Positions 51,850 through 63,600 of a stretch of DNA of 64,000 nucleotides are shown in pieces; the stretch's first letter is position 1, and every line of letters starts with the position of its first letter. The DNA is from Himantopus leucocephalus (lineage: Eukaryota; Chordata; Aves; Charadriiformes; Recurvirostridae): positions 10,539,803 through 10,603,802 of the forward strand of contig RSEF01000004.1 in NCBI GenBank assembly GCA_003993805.1, in the 5' to 3' direction. The notes below the pieces were generated by a model. It was not told the origin of the DNA. It did not search any database and was given only the letters and a program-made list of their open reading frames with translations. The position numbers were made by a program, and so were the translations under genes.

Positions 51850-54379
51850 AAGGTTTTTAGGATTATTCCACCTGTAAGTGGAAGCTCAGCACTGATGTAA
51901 GTAGATGTCAAGGCAGACGCTGGGGTCAGCGTGGGAACAAACACAGTTCCACTCTAAACAGCCCACAGCTGATGTTGTTGGCAAAGACACAAACAGAATA
52001 AAGATTTTACATGGGCAAGCACTTAATGGCTCGCCTTCCTCAAAGAGCCACAGAAAGTGTCAGTTATTCTCTTTCAGTAAGCCTCAAATCCAGCACATGG
52101 ACAATCGCACAGGACCACATAGGTCTCTGTTACCTGCCGCTATTCACTGCATGTCTGTTCAGAGCCTGATGGGCTTCCTTCCCCGACTGACAGCTCAATT
52201 TCTGGGCTGTCAGCAGGCTCTGCCCCAGGCTGGAGGATATCACTCAGCCCAGCCACCACTCCTTGAAGACACAGGTCCCAAAACCAGGACTGCAGGACTG
52301 AATCATGGACTGTCTCTTGGGAAAAGGAACGAGGGAGGACCTCATTGTGCAAATGAATAGTCTCGATCCCACCTATGAAGAAAATACTTGAATGAAAAAG
52401 TTATCTGTATAAAATCTTAAGGATTTGCCCAAAAGACAAAAATAGTATTGAACTGAAAATTGAATGAGAAAAGGCAGGAGGAAACTCACTTTCATTAATG
52501 CAGCTGAACATCACATATATTGCAACATACAGTCCAACCTAGTACACAGATATGCCATTACACTGAGGCGCTATAAATCTGCTTTCATATGAGTAAATTT
52601 AGCACCAATTTTGTCAAGCACTATTTTATAGTTTCAACATACATACTTCTACAAATATTTGCATGGATACTTTCCAAGCAGGGAATCACCATCACAAATA
52701 CTCACGACATGTCATATGTGTCTGAATTATATTAGATCCTTACAAGTTTTACTTTTGACCTTTATCTGAATTCAATGCCAATTTAGGGGAACATTATTAC
52801 AAAGAAAGGTTTTTGAAATACTGCTGTTTTCCACTGGGCTGTATCTCAATGAGATTCAATTCAATAAAACTTGTAGAAAATGCGACTGTTTAAGCCTACT
52901 ATCTATAGACAGAAACCTAATAGCAAGCACTTGACGTATTTACAGCACCAAGTATCACATAACCCACATGAAATGATAGCTAATTCCGTAACAGTGGTAT
53001 ATTGTAGTCTGGTGGTACAGTATTTTCACAGCAATTCAACTTCAGTACAATGGGAAACTACTCTTGCTTTAACTGTTTTTAATCTCTGCATTACAAGTTT
53101 CAGTGTTTTCACAATTTTGAAAAGACTCTTCAAAGTTAGAAAATAGAAATTAATCTTTCAAAGAATAATAAATGAAAGAACACAGAAACAGTCCGCTGTA
53201 TCATCCCTTGCACCTATGCTCATGCCGAAAGGAAGAACTGTTCACGGCAACCAAAAGGAGCCCCTATGATCAGGTGATTGTATCCAGAACTCAACATCTG
53301 AGGGTTAACCTTCACAACATGGAAAACACCCTTTAGTTACCTGATGGTCCTGGAACAGTATGAAATTAAACTGGCAGTAGCTACACTGTTTCACCTTTAC
53401 CTTTCCAGATTTTGTGACTGTTAGTATTTAATTTGCTAGCTACAGAGATAGACAAGGTTATTGTATCTACTGCAAATGTATAAAAGAAAAATTTCAAACA
53501 CCACCACACAAACCTTTAGGACCATGAAAATATAAAAAGGGCAGAAGCAAAATTTTCAAAATTCACATTAAATTTATCTTTAAAGCCTTCCTGTTATTAT
53601 AAGATGCTAACATGAACAGGACTGTACACTGAGCCCATTTAAACAGCCCTGCCTACCCCAGCCCTGTCTGTCGGTAAAACTCCAAGGCACAAGGGGAAAT
53701 CACTGATGAAGGTGACCCCAGAACCGATCCCACACTGGAGACCGATCTCCTTCCTGTATCCGAGGATGCTAAATGCCATTCCCTCAGTTTGAGGTTAAAC
53801 TATTCACAGCTTCTGGAAATATGAGCGTCTAGCGAGGACTCCAAGGGGAACCTACCAAACACAGTAAGTACCGGCACAGGTTGGAGAGTCATCCCTGCTA
53901 CGGCATGAACGCGCAGGGATGCTCTCAGAGCCCGGCTACCCCTCCTCCTGCTCCTCGACACGTCTTCAGATGATGTTTCCACAGACAGCTCTGTGGCACT
54001 GAGGATCAATACCAGTGTCAGTCCAGACCCTGATCTTCCAGCTAAATCCTAGCCATGGCTCTGGTTTTTAGAGACTTAAAAGGAATCCTCTCCTGTGAGC
54101 TAAAGAAAATGCTCATTCCTCAATGCATAATCCAGATTTGGGCTCACACTTTCTAGATAAGCTACAGCATAGCTTTGGGAGGGCCATCTAGTTTTCATTT
54201 TAAAGACCTGAAATGATGGATTACCACTGCATTCTTAATTTTTTTTTCCAATAATCAATCCTGTAATGATTTTTTTTATTACTATTTTGAAAAACAATTA
54301 AAAAAAATCAACCTTCATTGCTGGTATTGTCAAGTTTCTTTTTTGATCCACAGGCTATCTTCTGGCCTTTCCCCCCTAC
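51850..54379. other. Unique sequence with a 151-codon open frame and two mini-exon candidates
   Basis: The longest open frame of the window lies here (plus, 51905-52360), with a 70-codon frame open antisense to it, so a composition effect is likely. Two minus-strand mini-exons (52490-52538, reading GLYVAIYVMFSCINE; and 51850-51871, reading GIILKT) join in phase but are only 49 and 22 nt. A GC-richer patch follows at about 53640-54000. No gene is called. Confidence 0.4.
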
Positions 54380-54485
54380 TTCGAAGAGCACTGTCAGCAG
54401 AAATTTCCTCCACGCGCACGGAGTTACAGGCTGAACAAATAACATCTTAGTATTTTTGGCAGCAAATCAAAAGATAATGCTCCTG

Positions 54486-54666
54486 TGGCCTTTCGCTATG
54501 TGATGGGCTTAAACGCCCAGGCTGTGGTGGCGGGGGGCTGCCGGGGCCCTCTGTGAGGCGAGGGCGGGGCTGCCCCGCCCGCACACGGCCGGTTCCCGCC
54601 GGTTCTGGCAGCTCCACAGGGGCCCCCCTGCGGGGCACAGCCCGGCCCAATGGCCAAGATGGCGGC
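54486..54666 (+). promoter_or_regulatory. CpG-rich promoter-like block with Sp1, CCAAT and YY1/TISU motifs
   Basis: About 15 CpGs crowd into this stretch while the surrounding tens of kilobases are strongly CpG-depleted. It has an Sp1-type GC box GGGCGGGGC (54562-54570), an inverted one CCCCGCCC (54573-54580), a CCAAT box (54647-54651) and a YY1-type AAGATGGCGGC. There is no TATA box. These are the standard parts of a TATA-less housekeeping promoter, and the GC boxes face both ways, so divergent transcription is possible. Its small size also allows an old promoter-carrying insertion or a non-coding RNA promoter. Confidence 0.5.
54655..54666 (+). promoter_or_regulatory. Perfect TISU element
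   Basis: CAAGATGGCGGC matches the TISU consensus SAASATGGCGGC at every position. TISU elements sit at the start codon of genes with very short 5' UTRs, bind YY1 on the DNA and direct accurate scanning-independent initiation at the embedded ATG. Here the ATG is 54659-54661, right at the downstream edge of the CpG block, as expected for that class. Confidence 0.5.
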
Positions 54667-54748
54667 ACCTCTGTGGAGATGCGATCTCCCTGTCCTTATC
54701 CCGACTTTTCCAGATGGAGAAGTTAGTAATATTATTATGAAGGAGTAA
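54659..54748 (+). CDS. Possible first coding exon or short ORF from the TISU ATG
   Basis: The ATG inside the TISU element opens a 29-codon frame, beginning MAAPLWRCDLPVLIPT and reaching FPDGE, with a TAA at 54746-54748. A start of MAA in this context is typical of real vertebrate first exons. A plausible donor (GGAGAA/GTTAGT at 54722) would end the coding exon after FPDGE in phase 0. Other donors follow at AAGGA/GTAAAT (54745), GGCAG/GTATCA (54816) and CTCC/GTAAGT (54827). If the later ones are used, this is only a short ORF on a non-coding transcript. I do not recognise the protein and could not find a convincing second exon. Confidence 0.3.
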   Translation: MAAPLWRCDLPVLIPTFPDGEVSNIIMKE

Positions 54749-57637
54749 ATGCCTCAACAATATGGAATAAAAGGGGAGCAGGGTATTGGAGAAAGGCTGT
54801 GATTGTTGTTGGCAGGTATCACCTCCGTAAGTCTCCCGACCTCAAAGATTCTGACTTTAATAACAGGCTTAGGAACAGACCCTAAAGCCTAACAAACAGT
54901 TCTTGAACTCAAAACCTCTCCAAGAGAGATCAGGGATCTTGCCCTCCGAGGTGATTCTGAATCTGCCCAAACCCCGATTAAAATGATATGCTAAAAAACT
55001 TAATTTGCATCTGAGGTGAAACCTTGACCCATTTATACCATTTCTCTCTATACTGCCACGCAGCTCTTGAAAAAGGTGAAAATTTTCCTGAAGCGTCCCA
55101 TCAGGACTGTCAGAACAGCTTCACGGGTCAGCACAGGGAGCTGAAGCTGGAGAAGAGGCAGGAGAGAGGAGGATCTTGGTACACAAGAGATTTACAATTG
55201 CATTTTTCTCTCTGTTACCTCAGTATAAAACTAGAGTAGTAACATCAGTTACGTTAAGCAAGACTTACCCAGCAGTAATGCTAGAAACTTGCCATATTTT
55301 ACACACACACACGCGCACACAAACTGTAACGGATTAGAACTCTTTATAATAGCAAATGATTGAAATAATTGTGTAAACAAACCATGCTGCACTCTGATTC
55401 TGCACTGGGCCAACCTCAGAGTTGATTGTATGAGAAGGAATCTGTTTCAACTAGAATCAGTAACTCAGCTGGCTACCAAAAACATGGATTCAATAAAGAC
55501 ACAGGTTTCTTGATATCCAATTCCTCCCTGACCTCTCCTCGTTGCAGTCTGTGAGCAGCGGGTCTCATTCCCTCCCCCAAGCAATTACAGCATCACTTTC
55601 TCCCTTCTCGGTCATATTCCCTCTCTTCCATCAGTAACGCTTACCCTTTCCCTCCCAGGTGGTCTAACCGATACATATCTAATCCAAGTGAGAATAATTA
55701 TTCTCAACTCACAGTTAGCTTCAAATACTACTTACTTTTTTTATACCTGACTTGAAGAAGTACTTTTCTGACCAAAAGCCTGTCTGCTCTTCTACCGACA
55801 GCTACACTCATGAACCTTTCTCACCACAGTTACAACTGGTTTGCCACTGATAGAGAAACACCATGTCATTACGTAAATGCATTTTATTTAAATCACCTAG
55901 ACTTTGTCATACACAATGAGAAATACTGGAAGAAGTGAACTACAGAAAAGGCCAAAACCAGTTCAGGGCACTGAAAAGCAGCATGAGCTATTCCCAAGTT
56001 CGGGGATTTCCTGAAATAAAGTATTTCCTAGAGCAGATACACCGGTTTATCAGACAAGTCATACCTGCTGTTGATTTCTTCAAAAGATCCCCCTTCAGAC
56101 TGAAAGGTTTGTCTCTCCCAAAAAGTATGTGGTATGCATTAACATACTAGCATCCACTTCTGCTGCTCTCGGTTTGAACAACCAACATTTAACTCGGCTT
56201 GGAGAAGACAGAAAATATTAGACGTGTGTTGGTTTGTATGGCGAGCGATTGTGTAAGTACAGTCCTGCTCCTACTATGGGCAAATACAGTCTTGCCACTG
56301 ACTTCCACGGAATGGCAATCCTACATCATATGCACAATTCACTGCTCCTTAGTAAAGATGTGGGGGTTTTTTAAAAGCTGTTGAAAAAGACTAAAAGAAT
56401 TCAAGTAAAAGAGTGTTTGTAACCAGATTTCCTGGAGATAAATGAAAGACATACGTTTCCATGGCTGCCAGCCTACTAAATTTTGCAAGCATAAATATTT
56501 ACCTAGGACTAGGGGGTGGGGATATCAGGAAGAAAACCACCATCTAGATCCTTCAAAGTTTAAATACTGTAACACGGAGGTCATTATTTATAAATAGAAA
56601 TAGAGAACACATCTTTTCTATGTATATTTCTATCATGCTTTTCATCTACTCCACATGCCTTCTATTATTACCATTCTTACACCAGAAAATAATTTCTATG
56701 TCACTTGCTCACACTGTATGCATTAATTTTCTTTAGACTTTCTTGTGGTTATTGATTTCCTGCTTTGTTGAAGTGGCTTTGTTTCTTTCTCAGCAGGCTA
56801 TCCATTTTAAAACAACAGTTGTTCAACAAATAAAAAAATATATTCTAAAATTAAATTAGTTTTATCTTCATTTATTTTTATCTGAGTTAAATGCAAGTGA
56901 CACATTTCCCCTAGAAAAAGGAAATACTTAATGTCTCCCAGCACGCAAAGCAAACCAAATAGAATTTTTCTTTTTTAATAAGACATATTTATTTTTACGA
57001 TTGGAAACATGAAAGAAAAAGTAATGTATAAATAAAGCCTCTTTTGTATTCTTATGTTGTAATCACTGCTGTGGCCAGTGTTTTAAAATCAAAAGAGGAT
57101 TATCTGGTCCAGAGCCAAATTCATTTAAGTCCTGTCTTGCTACACTCAAAATCATTAAAAGAATCTTTTTTTCTTTCAATGCAAGTGGGATCATGCTCTC
57201 ACACTCTAATCATCTATCCTGCTAAGCAGAGTAAGTTTGCTATCCTCTACCACCAGACCAGTCCGAGACACACAGACTTTACACGACAAGGAAGAGGCAG
57301 ATGAATACAACTCTTATTTAATCAAACACAAAACCACGGAAAAAAAGGCTTCTTTGCAGAAGATGACAGTTCTGATATGTGCTACACTGTGTTTCAATGT
57401 TGTACGTTCGACAAATGCCAGTTCCAGAGTTCTGAGACTTGTTTTCCCCCCTCGATCCTCCAATGTGCTTATTAACTAACTTGAGTGAACTACAGAAGAA
57501 AAAGTGAGGAAGCACGTAGCTGCTATATTAAGACAAAATTCTTGTCAGATTTCTTGCAAAAAGCATGTTACCACGTGCAAATTATTAGGGCTCCAGAAGC
57601 TCCTCTATGTTTTCTTCCTCTGTGTTCTCCTTTGTGA
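54749..57637. other. Unique sequence downstream of the promoter block
   Basis: It probably includes the first intron of any transcript started at 54.6 kb. Strong plus-strand acceptors occur at about 55199, 55547 (TCCTCGTTGCAG) and 56793 (TTTGTTTCTTTCTCAG), but the open stretches after them are short or low in complexity. A CA repeat lies at 55301-55321. Confidence 0.5.
55301..55321. repeat. CA dinucleotide microsatellite
   Basis: Short AC repeat interrupted by GCGC (ACACACACACACGCGCACAC). Confidence 0.9.
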
Positions 57638-57973
57638 ATGGCAGGAATTCGGTCTTCTAGCATCATCTTCCTTATCATCACGTCTTTAAAGAAAAAGATT
57701 GCATACCACTGCTCATGCATGAGAATTCTTCTCAAAAACAATGGGCTTTATATTCTTCATCCAGTTATTGAAGAAAAAAATTATAAAACTCCTCCCATAC
57801 TGAATATATTACTCTGTTTAGGGAGGGATATTTTCCTGAAGGACTCACGGGGTAACTATGTCGCCAAACAGCAGGTACAGGATTCTTCAATGCATTTAAA
57901 TCAGGCGGACACAGATGTGGGACGACATCTTTCATTGCCAAACTGGCAGAAGAACAACTACCAAGGCAGTTGA
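57638..57973 (+). CDS. 111-codon open frame with exon-like boundaries, unknown product
   Basis: A strong pyrimidine-rich acceptor (TGTTCTCCTTTGTGAATGGCAG) ends at 57644, just inside the frame. A donor CAGCAG/GTACAG follows at 57875, so a 230-nt exon in phase 1 to phase 0 is possible. The peptide has a hydrophobic stretch near its start (IIFLIITSL), a basic KKK, then ILHPVIEEKNYKTPP and LGRDIFLKDSRGNYV. No family is recognised. It lies 3 kb downstream of the TISU promoter on the same strand, but its starting phase (1) does not match the two donors that lie inside the short ORF there. It could be a chance frame. Confidence 0.2.
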   Translation: MAGIRSSSIIFLIITSLKKKIAYHCSCMRILLKNNGLYILHPVIEEKNYKTPPILNILLCLGRDIFLKDSRGNYVAKQQVQDSSMHLNQADTDVGRHLSLPNWQKNNYQGS

Positions 57974-58026
57974 AGATCCAGGTGCACCTTCCACATTGGG
58001 ATTGCACAGGCATGTATCTCAAAATT

Positions 58027-58073
58027 ATTTTGTAGAAATATATTTTGTAGATATATATATAAAATTTTGTAGA
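58027..58073. repeat. Three spaced copies of ATTTTGTAGA
   Basis: The 10-mer occurs at 58027-58036, 58042-58051 and 58064-58073, separated by AT-rich spacers. Local slippage-type repeat. Confidence 0.85.
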
Positions 58074-58752
58074 AATTTATTTTCTTAGAAATTTCCCCTC
58101 TTTTCAGGCTACAGCCATGCAAGGAGATAAGAGAAACAATGGTAAGCCACCGAAATGACTGTATAAAGCAATATACTGAATACTGCCACACACAGCTTGG
58201 AAACACTGCACGTTTGCATGAAACATTCAATTAACAGCTATCCACGTAACTCTACCGAAGATGAGGACTACAGGAAACATGTACTGACTTTCTGGAAATT
58301 CAATACATGATAATGCAAAACCAGAAGTTGTTGCCTATCTGTTATCTGGGAATAACTCATCATAAATAGCGACAGTGCTGCTATAAGCGACTTCTGTTGG
58401 GACAGAACCCTGTGCCAAAGGGCTAGGAACCCAGAACAGAGAGATGGCCAAAAGAAAAGTCACAACTCAGTACCTCTGAGGGCTGTGAATCCTTCACTGT
58501 CAGTATCTGGCCTTTACAGTCAGATCATTTGCAGAAGAGTTAAGAATCCAACTTCAAACTACTCACAATGTTGTAGAAGGCTTAACTGACCGGGTATAGA
58601 ATGGTGATCTCTTGGTACGGAAACAGCTGATAACAAAGCTACATTTAGTGAGTCAGTTCACTAAGATGAGAATCTTTCTGACCAACACATACATTCACTG
58701 AATAAAGTGCTTCCTATAAAACACACACTATGTATTTATTATAAATAAAGAA

Positions 58753-58785
58753 TAGTAGTAGTAGTAATAGTAATAATAATAATAT
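58753..58785. repeat. TAG/TAA trinucleotide microsatellite
   Basis: About four TAG units grade into TAA units, followed by ATATATAG. Confidence 0.9.
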
Positions 58786-58793
58786 ATAGTAAT

Positions 58794-58878
58794 TTCATCT
58801 GTACAGTTCACAGTATTTTCTGGAGATCAATGTCANTTCATCTGTAGAGTTCAAAGTATTTTCTGGAGATCAATGTCA
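58794..58878. repeat. 42-bp near-perfect duplication around a single N
   Basis: Positions 58794-58835 and 58837-58878 match except at two positions, with N at 58836 between them. The neighbouring microsatellite may have caused the local assembly failure. The mismatches could be two haplotypes or read errors at contig ends. Confidence 0.93.
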
Positions 58879-60240
58879 TTATAGACAGAGAAATACAGAT
58901 CTACAAGGTGGAAATCACCCTGAACTGTAGGAAATTGTAATCCTGGATCCCCAGCGTTTGCCACTCACAGTCATGAAATCCAACTGATCCTAGTTATGAT
59001 GCTTGTATACTACCCAGGAGCTTGGATATGAGCTTGGATCCCTCACACAATCCAAAACCATTCTGCAAAGACTGGTACTTAGAGAAACATTTACAGACGG
59101 ATAAACTGCAATGCCTGGGGAGCCCCCTCTGATACTACTCCGTGGAGTAACTGGGGGTAAGTTTACAAAACCCTACACAGGACAAAGAAAATGATTTATA
59201 ACTATGCAGACTAAATTTAAAAAGGAAATAGGTTTTGAAAAAAAGTTTGCAGGATGTAGGAAATGAAAAGAAAAAATGTTTTCATTCAGTTTCCTGTTTA
59301 GATGTATGGATAGATTTGACTTCAAATAGATGAGCCACACAGAAGTTTAGTTTATAAGGGTCAGATGGTAACAGTTTCTGTTTAATCCTTGATTTACATT
59401 AACTTACAGGAAAATTAATGATTTTAAACAGGCATCAAAGTGAGGCTGGTTTTTGCATTTCTCTAACTTCGCTTGGGGAACAATTGTTTCCTTTATCTGA
59501 CTTGCAGAAAGTTAGTGATTGTGTTTAAGTTAAACTACTCACTTAGCCTTCAGGCACAGCGTATTATGAGTTGTTTTTCAACTAACATTAGTCCCTTAAG
59601 AGTGCAAACTCTTTGACAGCTCTCTTAGATTCTTGCGCTTACCTGAGCATTTCACAAAACCACTCTTCAGAACTGCACACATTATAATTTACGCATTAAA
59701 ACAGCAGGTTTTCACCTTAGGTCTGTTGCCAAGAATAATCTTTCAAAACTCTTTTATCTTTTCGTAAGAACATAAATATAAATGTGCAATTAACAGCCAA
59801 AGAAAGGTCTTAAGAAAACTCTTAGAAAAATACTGCCTATTTTAATGCCTCAACCAGATGGTGGTTTAAAGAACGTGATTTAAAGAAAATAAATAAAAAG
59901 TCACATTTTCAGGCTGGAATGATGTGTCAAGTGTAAAATTTGAAATATTAAAGCGAGAGTGTTACAGGTTTGTCTAACCACTAGAAATGCTCTTTCATTT
60001 TTTGTTATGCTGTTGGACAGACAAAGGAGCTATAAACATCATTACTGATACACATCAGTACAAAAGCATGGAGAGACCATATGCAAAAAGAACGACTTGT
60101 TGCATTTTTTTCCGTGAACGGAGCCCATCCAGTGACTGATTTTCCCCAAGGATGAATAATATGCTCATTTTTGTCTTTTGTTACAACTTGAATTTGTACA
60201 GTCTAATCCTGGAGTCTTTTCCTCTAAAAATACAGGTGCT

Positions 60241-60605
60241 TCCCTTTTACTAATTAAACATGAGTACTGTGTAATTGTTGACATTCTCAAATTGGTGTAA
60301 TCAACTTGGACTAAATGGCTGACAGAATTTCCAGCTTAGCTTTATTCCAGATAACATTAAGATATTTTTTAAAGCTGTAGAGAAGTTACCTAAGATGACT
60401 CTCCCATTTGAAAATGAACCAGCTGCATTATTTTACAGCCAGGCCATAGTGCTACAAAATATCTGCCGGGAACTAATTAGCTTAGGAGAATTATCAAATA
60501 CATCACACAATAAACCGACCAATTTGACAATAAGCTCAACTGCTTAACTTAATTCCGCAGTGGTGGTCATCTGGACTGCTCTTGTTCACGTAATTTAACA
60601 TCTCC
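60241..60605. promoter_or_regulatory. Possible conserved non-coding element
   Basis: A repeat-free block with even composition and several homeodomain-type cores: CTAATTAAAC near 60250, GTAATTGTT near 60271, CTAATTAGC near 60473 and GTAATTTAAC near 60590. It also has CAGCTGCATTATTTTACAG (E-box CAGCTG) near 60419. The look resembles vertebrate conserved enhancers; only a cross-species alignment can support it. Confidence 0.22.
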
Positions 60606-63600
60606 CACTGTTACCAATTTCTATCTTTTTAGATATACGTTTCTTGAAATGTAAGAGTTTTAGGGTTGGGGTTTTTTTTTTAAATAAATCCAGAAGAGAA
60701 GCAACAGCTATCTTTCCACAGAGCTGCAAGAAAAAGTAAGTAAGCTACAGCAACTACATGAAACACAGAATCAGACTTGCACTATTTCAAGAGATGGATA
60801 AAGATACAGATGAACAAATATCAGTACCATTTTTCACCAGCTGCCACGGTGCGAGTTCTCCCACATCTCAGGCATTACAGATGCTGTTCTGAGTTAGCAA
60901 CAGCAGCAACTAGTACTCAGCACGCAAACAATTAGCCTTCAAAAAGGAACAGATTAGTATTCTTTAAGAATATTGGTTCCTTTACTTCGGTATTCAAGAA
61001 GAAAATCTCAAAGAAACAATCATGAAACAAAGATCCCTGGAACTATGATCTTTAAAGTGACTGCAGTGGCTCTGCGGTTTGTCAGGGACTGTGACTTATC
61101 CTGTCCTCGAAGAGCTGGCCAAAAGCTAAGACCAAGACATGCGGGCCTTCTGCAGTTTTAATATAACAGTAAGTTTTTATCCTGTTTCCAATACCACAGA
61201 TGCTCTTATCGAAGTCAAAGTTAACTTAATACAGAGCAGTGACAGAGCCTTTAACTATACTCTATACGCTACGGCATAAACTAAAGCAGGTAGGACTAGA
61301 AAGCATTTCTGCAACACACACACCAACCGTGTCTGGAACACCAGGAACACAGTTGCCACCTATGCTCCTTACACTGCCACTACAATTCTGTGGGGTTTTA
61401 GTTAGCATTTTCTTACATAATAATCTTACAAAATGTATTGAAGTTAGAAAGCACTGTTCATCGTCAAAAGGTATTTGGACTGTCTTCTGAAGCCTGTATT
61501 ACAGAGACACTTAAACAACTACGAACAGAAAAATTCACCCTGCGCTGCAACTGAAATCATACTGGACAGCTTCAATTCTGTATCAAAAATACATAAAAAC
61601 ATATCCATCACCTCAGTGCAAAAATGTACAACTGCAGAAAAAAAAAGTTTCTAAATAGTGTTTTTGACAGTTTTCCTTTTTATTAAAAACAAAAACCAAG
61701 CAAAACCTGAGTTCAAGCAATGTAATTAGTTCCCAGGCGAGTGAGTTCTTTTCCCTTAATTTTAAAAATAGCTTTTATTGAAAAAATACTTTAAAAGAAG
61801 TCAGATAAGGTAGCATGAAAATCTGTTCTATGTTAGTGTCCAGTCTAGGTAGGTCTAGGTAATTACTGACCTGGAGAAGTAACTTCTGCTTCTGATAAAT
61901 AGTTAAACAACTATAAAGAGAATGATTTCAGGCTGATGACAGCACACAGTTGCATTGCCATTACGCAGAATAAAATCTTTCTAGAAAAGAGACTTGCAGA
62001 ATTAATTGATATATGGGGGGAAAAAAAAAATTAAATACATTTAGACCATAATTTAAAAAGAAAAATCAACTAATAGAGTGCCTTGTTCTAATAAAAGATT
62101 ACTATGGATGTGAGCACTCATGGACTGAAACAGAGCGAATAATGGTATGGAGAGGAGCTACCTTGAAGATTCAGCAATAAATTGATTTGGCTTTAACTCG
62201 ATCCTAGTATCTTCATAAACATTCTAAATGGAAAGCAGAAAAGTTTAAACAAAACCTCACAGAAGAGGTGGCATTGACAGGAAAGGGGAAACATTACAAA
62301 AACCTTTAGTGAGATCTGAATGAATAAAAGCAGCTTAAAAATGAGTTCTTTTTTTAAAAAAGCAAAATTAATGAAGTGTGGAAAATAATGAAAATGTAGC
62401 TCTCAAAAAGAGAGGCAACATCTGTATAATTAATATGCTGAGGGACATTTAGGTGTTCTAAAAGATTGCAAATTAGGCAGATGTGATAACACAAGGAAAA
62501 TATCCAACTTTGCGCTGGGCTGCATGCCTAGAAGCATCATTTCAGAAAAGAAAGAAATTGCCCTAACTCATCTGCTCCTGTATGGCTATACCTGGAACTG
62601 CATGTGTATTTCTAAGCAACCTAATTACAAGAAAGATATTACCAAGCTAGAGGGAATTGAAAACACAGCAGTCAAAATGATTAAGTCATAAGAACGAGCT
62701 GATTTAAAATGAAAGATTAAGATTTACATTACTGTATTCTATGTGGTAAATAGCAGATGTGAAAAGAACGCTCAAAATAAAACAATACATCTAAGCAGAT
62801 CTTGGCATACACAGGCACAAACAGTGCAACTTTGTGCACTGGTCCAATGGCACTGTAGAGATCAACAATTACCATTTTCAAATCAGAAATGGTATAAAGG
62901 CACAGACTACCCTAAATCCCTGCAGGCCACCTGGGGGACAGAGTTGGGAAAGTGAAAGGAAGAGGTTTAAGGTTTCACTGCCGTGATTACACAACTTTTG
63001 AAAAAAAGCCTTTACAGAGTTTTCACCAGTCCACGCTTCTGGCCATTATTTCAGAACACCTGAAGAGGTATTTTAGATTTAAAACATGTATAGTATAGAG
63101 ATTTTTACCTAACACGTTATTTTGTAACGATGTGTAAAAAACTTGGTTTTCCGTCTGAGAACAGCGATGCTACAACACTTTCAGTTTTCTTCTTCAGTAT
63201 TGCTCACTGCTGCTTCTCAGCTTTAATTGCACAGCTTTTCCTTAAGCAAATATTAATGACAGAATAAATTCCTTAGCTAACTGAAAATGTTATTTTCCAG
63301 TGATACTTAAAAGAGCACATTTACTCTAAAGCACTATTCTACCATGACTAACTGACATTAAAAGAAGTGTAAAGTACATAACTTGATTCTTTCTCAAATA
63401 TATCAGAAGCCATTTATTTTCAAATCACATAAAATCTGTCTGGGATGAAATTCTGCTTAGGTTGCACTGCTGTAATCTCAAAGGAGGAATATACAAGAAC
63501 ATTTTTTCAGTAATTCATTGCAAGCCTGATTTTTTTCATGAAATCTCAAAGTTTGGTGCTTGGTAAGCATGTTCTCATTGTGTTTATTTGTTCATTGATT

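Larger units (their letters stand above)
57974..60240. other. Unique non-coding sequence with small repeats
   Basis: No gene. Three copies of ATTTTGTAGA lie within 58027-58073 in a TA-rich stretch, a TAG/TAA trinucleotide tract at 58753-58785, and an N-flanking duplication at 58794-58878. Confidence 0.5.

Noticed and set aside
52700..52790. Minus-strand 22-nt segment with donor ACTT/GTAAGG
   Set aside because: The only open frame is out of phase with the neighbouring candidate and introduces stops.
54447..54760. Overlapping minus-strand frames in the CpG block
   Set aside because: Proline- and arginine-rich translation is a product of GC content, and the frames lack a real ATG.
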